Positions 1 to 5,391 of a DNA stretch of 5,765 bases are shown one piece after another. Numbering within the stretch: position 1 is the first letter of the stretch; each line of letters opens with the position of its first letter. The notes beneath the pieces are model-generated. The model was not told the DNA's origin, did not search any database, and saw only the letters and a program-made list of their open reading frames with translations. Source of the DNA: Bacteroidales bacterium (GTDB lineage: Bacteria; Bacteroidota; Bacteroidia; Bacteroidales; UBA10428). The position numbers and the translations under genes are program-made. The stretch spans positions 1 to 5,765 of the forward strand of contig JAFGOZ010000331.1 in the NCBI GenBank assembly GCA_016926235.1. Reading direction: 5' to 3'.

Positions 1-450
1 CATCCTTTAATTTACTGATATACAGTAAAATGCACAATCTTTTTTTATGCGAGTTATGAACAAGTTTTAATAGCACAACGGGTTAATAATATTGTAATCT
101 ATGACTTTCGTGTTTATGCATTAAGAAAATCGGCATCATTGTAACCTAGAAAAGACCCGTTAGAGTCAATCGATATTTTGAAATAATATCTATACGCGAT
201 TTTAGAGAATTTAAAAATGACAAAATCCTACTAAGCAATATAAATGAAATATATTATGCGGCTGATATATGTAATAAATCAATTAGGTCAGTTATGATCA
301 CTCAGCATCTTTATATCTTAATTGATAAGATCACTTCTATTTACAAAATTTTACAGATAAACATGTTTCCTCAGTACGAAGAAATTCTTTCTCTTGAATT
401 AGCAATTCCTATATCATATTTAGGGTTCTTCAAGTCTGTAGTAAAATATG
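1..450. other. Gene-poor AT-rich stretch after the last polysaccharide gene
   Basis: No recognisable gene, tRNA or repeat array is seen here. On the plus strand, two open stretches lie in different frames: 19-141 (41 codons, ended by TAA at 142) and 150-455 (102 codons, ended by TAA at 456). Neither has a good start near its beginning, and neither encodes a protein I recognise. They could be the decayed 3' end of a gene facing the cluster, or chance open frames in AT-rich DNA. No GC-rich hairpin plus T-run stands where a terminator for the minus-strand operon would be expected. Confidence 0.6.
11..29. repeat. Perfect 7-bp inverted repeat with 5-nt loop
   Basis: TTTACTG and CAGTAAA face each other around an ATATA loop. 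A seven-base T run follows on the plus strand at 40-46, ten bases after the stem. The stem has only two G:C pairs and the T run is detached, so it is a poor intrinsic terminator. It could equally be a small operator-like palindrome or chance. Confidence 0.3.
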
Positions 451-458
451 TTATTTAA
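150..458 (+). pseudogene. Unidentified 102-codon open frame, possible gene remnant
   Basis: This frame is open from just after a TAG at 147 to a TAA at 456, and its end overlaps the stop of the convergent glycosyltransferase gene. The first ATG is at 294, which would give only a 54-residue product starting MITQHLYILID, so as a gene it would be a fragment. The translation is rich in Ile, Lys and Tyr and contains stretches such as KILQINMFPQYEEILSLEL that look like amphipathic helix. No motif is recognised and no ribosome binding site is seen. A run this long without a stop is unusual for DNA of this composition but not impossible. Entered as a possible remnant only. Confidence 0.2.
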
Positions 459-1368
459 TAATGGGATGATCAACCAATACAGGAAATTTAAAATCAGCGA
501 TTTTTTGTAGGATTTTATGATTTGCCCTTTTTATTATTCCTCCAAAAGGTAACATAGTCAGAAAATATAGGTACCCAAACCAATATATCAATCGCGCACT
601 TTTAATAGCTGCAGACTTAATGTTTTCTTTTGCCCTTTTTTTATCATTCACTAAATAATAATCCAATCCAAGAATAAAATACCACCAAGCAGCTTCTTTA
701 GGATGCATTTTTTCTCCATGCTTTTTCAACAAAAGGAACCGACCATTAATCATTTTTTCTGGGCTTTTCGTAATTGAGCCATGATTTATACCTCCAGTAA
801 TTACTATTTCATCATGAAATGCATAATTTTGAAATTGAGCTATCCTGTAGCTCAATTCAACTTCTTGCATGGCTGGCATTATTTCATCAAACAGTCCGGC
901 TTTAAATAATATATCCCTTTTTATCATCCACCTTACACCATGGCCAGCGCCCTGTCCCGTATTTATATGCATTTTTGGACGTGATATTTTTCCTGAATCA
1001 ATATCTTTTACCTGATACCATGAAAGTATGAAATCATATCCTGATTTTTTTACTGCATTTAGCTGACTTTCGAACCTGTGCGGAAGGTGTTCATCATCAT
1101 CGTCAAGAAAAACTATATAATCTCCAGAAGATTCATTTACTCCAAAATTACGGGCAGAATTTGGACCTTTTCCGGAATTTTTAAAATACTTGATCCTTGA
1201 ATCTTTCCTTTGATATTCTTTCACCATCTCTTCTGATCCATCTTCCGATCCATCATCCACAATAATCATTTCCCAGTTCTGGTATGTTTGATTTAAACAG
1301 CTTTTGATTGCCCTTTCAAGAAGTGGCTTTCTGTTAAAAGTAGGTGTTATGCAAGAAATTAACTCCAA
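451..1368 (-). CDS. Family 2 glycosyltransferase (GT-A fold)
   Basis: This cytoplasmic, probably membrane-associated enzyme is predicted to transfer a sugar from a nucleotide-sugar donor to a growing lipid-linked oligosaccharide. The N-terminal GT-A domain (about residues 3-110) begins with SCITPTFNR. It has the nucleotide-binding VDDGSEDGS at 37-45 and an acidic DDDD cluster at 89-92 that supplies the metal-binding DxD. A later segment, GLFDEIMPAMQEVELSYRIA (158-177), fits the usual acceptor and catalytic-base region, with Glu169 or Glu171 as candidate base. The C-terminal part (about 225-305) is helical and partly hydrophobic at 260-280. At 305 residues it has a normal length. The start codon is TTG (1368-1366): a TAA six codons upstream in frame leaves no ATG or GTG option, and AGGA lies about 13 bases before it. 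It begins 4 bp after the WbqC stop and is the last gene of the cluster. The donor sugar cannot be told from sequence. Confidence 0.9.
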   Translation of the reverse strand: MELISCITPTFNRKPLLERAIKSCLNQTYQNWEMIIVDDGSEDGSEEMVKEYQRKDSRIKYFKNSGKGPNSARNFGVNESSGDYIVFLDDDDEHLPHRFESQLNAVKKSGYDFILSWYQVKDIDSGKISRPKMHINTGQGAGHGVRWMIKRDILFKAGLFDEIMPAMQEVELSYRIAQFQNYAFHDEIVITGGINHGSITKSPEKMINGRFLLLKKHGEKMHPKEAAWWYFILGLDYYLVNDKKRAKENIKSAAIKSARLIYWFGYLYFLTMLPFGGIIKRANHKILQKIADFKFPVLVDHPIIK

Positions 1369-1372
1369 GTTT

Positions 1373-2086
1373 TCAAATATTCCTTAGAATTCGCGCTGCC
1401 TCAGGTCCGCAATTAAACATAAGATCAATAATAGACATTTTTGGTTCAAATGCTCCCCATAATTGTTTGTATATTGGATGTATAAATTCATAAATCTGGC
1501 AATCTATGCCATTGGCTTTCATTAATTCCTCAGATTGGTATTTTTTACCCCCATAGCCGGATATATAAGTGTCTGCACCTTGAGACTTGCAAATAGATAT
1601 AATACGTTGCGTTGCCTCTGCATTTACATATTCTATATCACTTAGTTTTACAATATGGGTTTCTATTTCTAAACATCTCATAATATATCTTATAAGACTC
1701 AAATTGATATCTGCAAGCAAATCTCCGCTATTTGTAAGAATCTTGTTAAAATCTAAAATATAATGATCAAAATACTCTGTACGTGAATAGTTATGTTTTA
1801 AAAGATTAATAACTCTTTTAAAACTTGTTTTTGGTTCAAATATTTTTATTTTGGACACTGCGGTACCAAGTGGAGCTTTTTCAACTGGAAGTGTTAACCA
1901 TTTTGGGCCTTCAGGTGTTTTTATCTTATTTCTGTTTATGTAACTTTTATTAGTGAAACTAACATCATCAGCGATAACAAATACATCAGATAGTGCTATT
2001 TTATAAAAATAGCCGCACCATGGAATAAAGTTTGGTTGATGAGCAGCAAGCTTAATTCCTTCATTGTTGCTAACTTGATTAATCAT
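1373..2086 (-). CDS. WbqC family protein
   Basis: WbqC-like proteins are found in O-antigen and other polysaccharide clusters, but their reaction is not established. Family hallmarks are clear. AAHQPNFIPWCGYFYKI is at 14-30 (family form HQPNYxPWxGFF), Asp40-Asp41 sit in VIADDVSF, NRNKIKTPEG at 51-60 is followed by WLTLPVE, and YISGYGGKKY is at 174-183. The C-terminus carries FEPKMSIIDLMFNCGPEA (213-230), matching the family's FxPxxSxLDLLFNxGPE ending. At 237 residues it is full length. About eleven residues precede the usual start of homology. The ATG at 2086 is preferred because it lies inside the end of the GNAT gene (8-bp overlap, ATGATTAA), an arrangement that favours translational coupling. 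The glycosyltransferase follows 4 bp downstream. Position in the operon suggests it acts on the same sugar as the deacetylase and GNAT enzymes, but that is inference. Confidence 0.92.
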   Translation of the reverse strand: MINQVSNNEGIKLAAHQPNFIPWCGYFYKIALSDVFVIADDVSFTNKSYINRNKIKTPEGPKWLTLPVEKAPLGTAVSKIKIFEPKTSFKRVINLLKHNYSRTEYFDHYILDFNKILTNSGDLLADINLSLIRYIMRCLEIETHIVKLSDIEYVNAEATQRIISICKSQGADTYISGYGGKKYQSEELMKANGIDCQIYEFIHPIYKQLWGAFEPKMSIIDLMFNCGPEAARILRNI

Positions 2087-2513
2087 TCAAATACTTCTCC
2101 ATCAAGTTCAAACCATTTTTGCTATCTAATATTTTAAAACCATTCTTTTCATAGAAAGCAATTGCTTTTACATTGTCTTCATACACCTTAAGAGTTAGCT
2201 TCTTAAAGTATGAACTAATCGTTTTTTCTAATTCATTCAACATTGCCTTACCTGTTCCCTGGCCTCTTATATTATTGTTAACAATAAATCTGTGAATATG
2301 CAAAGTATCATTATCTTTAATAGAAACAATAATATAGCCTGCTAATAGACGGTTAAAATACGCCACCATGCTATGCTCCCATTTCCCCTCAAGATCTAAC
2401 ATATACTGATCTTTACCCCAATTATCATGCTCAGTTCCATCGCTTACAGCAATAAAATCATCAAAATCTGAAGCAAGCAATTCTCTAGAAATCTTTTTAA
2501 ATGTCAGATTCAT
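2079..2513 (-). CDS. GNAT family N-acetyltransferase
   Basis: This is a predicted acetyl-CoA (or other acyl-CoA) dependent N-acyltransferase of the cytoplasm. Motif A is well kept: a beta strand HIHRFIVNN at 72-80 followed by the pyrophosphate-binding loop R83-GQ-G86-T-G88-K (R/QxxGxG/A) and a helix. Motif B is also typical, with NVKAIAFYEKNGFKIL at 114-129 carrying the conserved Asn and Tyr near the active site. At 144 residues it is a single complete GNAT domain. Its ATG shares one base with the TAA of the deacetylase gene (TAATG), and its own end overlaps the WbqC start by 8 bp, so the three are probably co-translated. The context suggests the acceptor is an amino sugar, perhaps one freed by the neighbouring deacetylase. 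GNAT sequences do not reveal their substrate, so another amine is possible. Confidence 0.9.
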   Translation of the reverse strand: MNLTFKKISRELLASDFDDFIAVSDGTEHDNWGKDQYMLDLEGKWEHSMVAYFNRLLAGYIIVSIKDNDTLHIHRFIVNNNIRGQGTGKAMLNELEKTISSYFKKLTLKVYEDNVKAIAFYEKNGFKILDSKNGLNLMEKYLND

Positions 2514-3139
2514 TATAGAATATATCTCAGTACTTCAAAGGCTTCAGCATATTCATTTTCAAATTGTGTTCCCCTTGTCCTTGCAAGGCTTGTTATGAAA
2601 CTCTCATTGAGATAAGACCTGTGCTTTTGTGTTTCGTAGCATTTTAAAGCCTCAATCTTTTTCTCAATGTGCTTTTTCTCAAGCTTGACAAAACTTTTAG
2701 TCTCAAAGATGATATTATTCCAAGGTAGTTCGTATCCTAGAATAGAAATCTTTTTAAAAACCCTTAAACCTTCTGAAGCTATGACCTGATGATCTTGATG
2801 AATATCATTGGGGGAGGGAACAAATACAATATCAGGCTTTATTTTATTCCTGAGCTTGACAATTTCTTCAAGAATTTCTTGTCTGTACTCTGGAAAGTTC
2901 CTAACCTTATATCGATATGTATATAGGTTGTTTAAATTAACTCCCAGTATTTTCATCGCTGCTTTGAATTCTTTTAAAAGGGAATCCTTGGGAAAGCCAG
3001 ATGGTACAGATTCCTCTGCAATCGAAAATGACACTACATAGACTACCCTGCCTTCTTCAATAAATTTAGCAATTGTTCCCCCGCACCCTAATTCAACATC
3101 ATCAGTATGGGGTGCAAGGAATAATACTTTAAGCTTCAT
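2513..3139 (-). CDS. PIG-L/LmbE-type zinc-dependent N-deacetylase
   Basis: Members of this family remove N-acetyl groups from GlcNAc-type sugars (GlcNAc-PI in eukaryotes, GlcNAc-inositol for MshB, several antibiotic and cell-surface glycans). The metal site is intact. PHTDDVELGCGG at 10-21 supplies His11 and Asp14 as zinc ligands and Asp13 as likely general base, and HQDH at 114-117 supplies His117. Further family marks are the CYETQ block at 168-172 and RGTQFENEYAEAFEVLR at 189-205. The 208 residues match a complete single-domain protein, and there is no signal peptide, so it acts in the cytoplasm. The ATG at 3139 is directly followed by the first core strand (LKVLFLAPH), which supports this start. 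There is no clear Shine-Dalgarno sequence, only an A-rich run. It is separated from the acyltransferase upstream by 128 bp and is fused by a TAATG overlap to the GNAT gene downstream. Confidence 0.93.
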   Translation of the reverse strand: MKLKVLFLAPHTDDVELGCGGTIAKFIEEGRVVYVVSFSIAEESVPSGFPKDSLLKEFKAAMKILGVNLNNLYTYRYKVRNFPEYRQEILEEIVKLRNKIKPDIVFVPSPNDIHQDHQVIASEGLRVFKKISILGYELPWNNIIFETKSFVKLEKKHIEKKIEALKCYETQKHRSYLNESFITSLARTRGTQFENEYAEAFEVLRYIL

Positions 3140-3208
3140 ATTATTTCTTTTTTTTGCATGAAAGTAAATATGAATATATATCCTATGAAAATCCGTTGGT
3201 ATTATTAA

Positions 3209-3262
3209 TTAGGAACAGATTTCTTCAAAGAATAATATTTTAGGCTCTGTATATAGCTTCAT
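3209..3262 (-). other. 17-codon ORF before the deacetylase gene, echoing its start
   Basis: It begins with ATGAAGCT directly after a run of nine A (minus strand) and reads MKLYTEPKILFFEEICS before TAA. The deacetylase gene also follows an A-rich run and starts ATGAAGCT. After an extra 12 bases in the small ORF, the two share TAAA-TATTATTC-TTG with two mismatches in 17. It may be a partial duplication of a gene start, the stub of a lost gene, an upstream leader ORF, or coincidence. No ribosome binding site supports translation. Confidence 0.2.
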
Positions 3263-3268
3263 TTTTTT

Positions 3269-3568
3269 TTAAGTTGTATTTATTAACTTTGCTGGATTAC
3301 CAGCTAAGAGACAATTACTTGGAAATGATTTAGTAACTACTGCTCCAGCCCCAATTATCACATTGTCTCCCAAGGTTACTCCTGGTAATATTACTGCATT
3401 CGCACCAATCCAGCAATTTTCACCAATTCTTATTGGAGGTGAAGTCTCCCATTCACTTAATTTGTCTCTTCTGTGATTTGCAGATATCACCTTCACACCT
3501 GGACCAAATATGGTGTTTGACCCAATTTCAATGCCGTTCAATCCTTTAAAAGACAATATTACATACAA
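3269..3568 (-). CDS. Hexapeptide-repeat (left-handed beta-helix) acyltransferase, N-terminally truncated
   Basis: The protein belongs to the LacA/WcaF/VatD-like acetyltransferases, which move an acetyl group from acetyl-CoA to a sugar in the cytoplasm. The catalytic half is present: IEIGSNTIFGPGVKVISANH at 13-32 with His32 as the expected catalytic base, then NCWIGANAVILPGVTLGDNV (51-70), IIGAGAVVTKSFPSN and the closing AGNPAKLI (89-96). These are regular hexapeptide coils. Only 99 residues are encoded, against roughly 170-220 in the usual family member, so the N-terminal helix and first coils are missing. The start is assigned to a TTG (3568-3566). The frame is closed by TAA at 3589-3587 and there is no ATG or GTG before the conserved core. 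The complete flippase gene ends 29 bp upstream, leaving no room for the missing part. It may be a remnant or a reduced enzyme, and trimer assembly and substrate binding are doubtful. Confidence 0.75.
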   Translation of the reverse strand: MYVILSFKGLNGIEIGSNTIFGPGVKVISANHRRDKLSEWETSPPIRIGENCWIGANAVILPGVTLGDNVIIGAGAVVTKSFPSNCLLAGNPAKLINTT

Positions 3569-3597
3569 TATGTGTTTTATACAATATTAGAATTAAA

Positions 3598-5082
3598 TCA
3601 AATATGTCTTATATTTTTAAATTTAATAAGATATGGTCGTAATATTATCAGTGATTCTTGATAACCAGGACATTTTATAATTTTTGAAATTATATAATAC
3701 AAAGACAAACCGAAAATAGTCTGAAGAATTAGACTAAAAAATAGACTTTCAACAAACAGATTGAATAGGAAGTTAACAAAATAAAAAATTAGTAAAGAAA
3801 TAATCATATATCTTAAAAGGCTAACAAATTGGATTATTATTTTGCACTTTAAAATAGCTCTGATAAAGATTGTTCCAACAAAAAAAAGACAAAACATAGC
3901 TATAACCTGACCTACCACTAAACCCATAACGCCCCAGTGAACGCCTATTACTATTGATGCCATAATTAGAACCTTATGTATAATTGTAATATATAAATAT
4001 TTATTTGCCTCACCCTTTGCTTTTAATATACTGGATTGTAATCCGTATATTGGATAAAAGATACCCCCAAGACAGAGTATTTTTAAATATGGTACTGCAG
4101 GTAACCATTTCTCGGTAATTAGTACAATAATAAAAGGTTCTGCGATAAAAAACAGCAAAATGAATAAAGGAGCAGATAAAAATGCTACTAGTTCGACACT
4201 TTTATTATAATTTATTCTTAATCTCAAATCGTTTTCTAATTCATTGTCGCTTCTATTCTTAAGAGTGCTGAAAGCCGGGAAAGATACTGTATTTATTACT
4301 GCCAGCATATTTTTAGAAATAATACTGCGATATCCAGTTGCCCGTGTATAGAAACCTAGATCTTCGGCTGTAAACAGCTTACCTATAATTAGATGATTTA
4401 TGTTAAGGAAAATATTATCCAGTAAACTGATGCCTAAAATTCTGGAACCAAAACCAAAAAGATCTTTTAAGGATGAAATGCTAAAACTGATTCTTGGGTG
4501 CCATTTACTCCAGGTCCAAATTAATATAGTATACGACAGATCTCTTGAAACCTGCAGACCAACCAAGCTCCAAACCCCAAAACCTCTCAATGCCATTGGT
4601 ATACTAACTAATCCGGATATTAGCATTGAAATAATACTAATTTTTGTGATGAGCTTAAAATTCAATTCCTTTGTAAACTTCGTTGTTTGGATAATCGTTA
4701 ATGAACGGATGATTATACCTATAGCAAGAACAATTATTATATTTTTCAAAATTGTTTGATTAAAAAAATCTACTATCCAGTCCGAAGAAGTCCAAAGCAA
4801 TAGAAATATTACTAAAGCGATTAAAATGTTGATAATAAATACAGTTGAATAATCCAAATTAGAAACATTTTTTTTATGGATAATTGCCTGACTAAAACCA
4901 CTGTCTACAATAGTGTCTCCAACAGAAATAAAAATAGCCACCATTCCTATTATTCCATACTCATCTGGCGCAAGAATTCTTGCAAGAACTATACCTATGG
5001 CAAACCGTGCAATTTGTTGACCAGCAACACCAGTAAAACTCCATAATGCCCCATCAATAGTTTTCTTCTTGAGGTCTCCCAT
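3598..5082 (-). CDS. WzxC-like polysaccharide flippase (MOP superfamily)
   Basis: This is a predicted inner-membrane transporter that flips undecaprenyl-linked repeat units to the outer face for polymerisation. The 494 residues agree with WzxC-type proteins (E. coli WzxC is 492). The N-terminus KKKTIDGALWSFTGVAGQQI, then ARILAPDEYGIIGMVAIFI at 34-52 and DSGFSQAIIHKK at 60-71, is the characteristic opening of the Polysacc_synt_3 group. Hydrophobic helices occur at about 42-58, 80-97, 112-130, 145-165, 168-190, 300-322, 333-350, 365-382, 385-408, 423-443 and 446-466. LAVINTVSFPAFSTLKN at 260-276 also corresponds to a conserved WzxC-family segment. The ATG at 5082 matches the family start, though no Shine-Dalgarno sequence is visible. 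It is the first minus-strand gene in the window and probably leads the transcript, with the acyltransferase start 29 bp after its stop. Substrate identity cannot be inferred. Confidence 0.93.
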   Translation of the reverse strand: MGDLKKKTIDGALWSFTGVAGQQIARFAIGIVLARILAPDEYGIIGMVAIFISVGDTIVDSGFSQAIIHKKNVSNLDYSTVFIINILIALVIFLLLWTSSDWIVDFFNQTILKNIIIVLAIGIIIRSLTIIQTTKFTKELNFKLITKISIISMLISGLVSIPMALRGFGVWSLVGLQVSRDLSYTILIWTWSKWHPRISFSISSLKDLFGFGSRILGISLLDNIFLNINHLIIGKLFTAEDLGFYTRATGYRSIISKNMLAVINTVSFPAFSTLKNRSDNELENDLRLRINYNKSVELVAFLSAPLFILLFFIAEPFIIVLITEKWLPAVPYLKILCLGGIFYPIYGLQSSILKAKGEANKYLYITIIHKVLIMASIVIGVHWGVMGLVVGQVIAMFCLFFVGTIFIRAILKCKIIIQFVSLLRYMIISLLIFYFVNFLFNLFVESLFFSLILQTIFGLSLYYIISKIIKCPGYQESLIILRPYLIKFKNIRHI

Positions 5083-5271
5083 TAGTCTACGATGCTTTCT
5101 CTATACACTATTTCTTCTATATATATTTAGCCAATAATGATTATTACACTACCACATATACTTCGTACATGTCAATAATGATTTTAGAAGTTGTTGATTT
5201 GACAGCAGTGTACATCGAATACTTGATTCATAATTTACAATATGCCTTTTAAATTATTCGGTGATCTTCAG
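5083..5271. other. Spacer between the operon start and the IS element
   Basis: This 189-bp AT-rich stretch separates the flippase start from the presumed left end of the insertion sequence. Apart from the promoter candidate it shows no gene, RNA or clear hairpin. The next gene of the original locus, if any, would lie beyond the IS and outside the window. Confidence 0.5.
5146..5175 (-). promoter_or_regulatory. Candidate sigma70-like promoter for the polysaccharide operon
   Basis: On the minus strand a perfect TTGACA (5175-5170) is followed after 18 bases by TAGTGT (5151-5146), with a TG close before it. It lies about 65-95 bases upstream of the flippase ATG. The -35 is perfect but the -10 is only a partial match, and if the host is a Bacteroidota member this consensus would not apply. 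Suggestive only. Confidence 0.3.
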
Positions 5272-5278
5272 TACTGTC

Positions 5279-5348
5279 CGGTTAAGATTTGACTTATTGC
5301 ACTAAACGCATTGATATACAAATTTATACAGCGGTTAAAAAATTTGAC
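5279..5348 (+). repeat. Two CGGTTAA…ATTTGAC blocks in the IS leader
   Basis: CGGTTAA-g-ATTTGAC (5279-5293) recurs as CGGTTAA-aaa-ATTTGAC (5332-5348), 53 bases on. Both lie between the presumed IS end and the transposase start. Such subterminal repeats could be transposase-binding sites. The first also contains TTGACT (5289-5294), a possible -35, but no good -10 follows at 17 bases. Confidence 0.35.
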
Positions 5349-5365
5349 GATTTGAATTCATATTT

Positions 5366-5389
5366 TCGCTCATTTCTTTATCTGAGCGA
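5366..5389 (+). promoter_or_regulatory. Hairpin covering the transposase ribosome-binding region
   Basis: TCGCTCA (5366-5372) pairs perfectly with TGAGCGA (5383-5389) across a 10-nt loop. The 3' arm holds the only purine-rich GAGCGAG stretch ahead of the ATG at 5392. In IS10 and IS50, hairpins at this place limit transposase translation from read-through transcripts. A similar role here is inference. Confidence 0.4.
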
Positions 5390-5391
5390 GA

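Noticed and set aside
11..46. Intrinsic terminator on the plus strand
   Set aside because: The stem is only 7 bp with two G:C pairs, and the T run starts ten bases after it. It is also on the wrong strand for the operon.
315..331. ATCTTA-ATTGA-TAAGAT inverted repeat
   Set aside because: A six-base AT-rich stem is expected by chance in this composition, and nothing nearby suggests a regulator site.
2808..3041. Plus-strand open frame of 77 codons inside the deacetylase gene
   Set aside because: It lies wholly antisense to a gene with an intact catalytic motif set, and its translation shows no family features.
4400..4759. Plus-strand open frame of 119 codons inside the flippase gene
   Set aside because: It is antisense to a full-length, well-aligned WzxC-type flippase. 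The open frame is a by-product of hydrophobic codon use on the other strand.
5083..5271. Bacteroidota-type promoter (TTTG … TAnnTTTG)
   Set aside because: No TAnnTTTG element with a suitably spaced TTG was found on the minus strand. TATATGTG near 5155 is close, but it is too near the preceding TTG.
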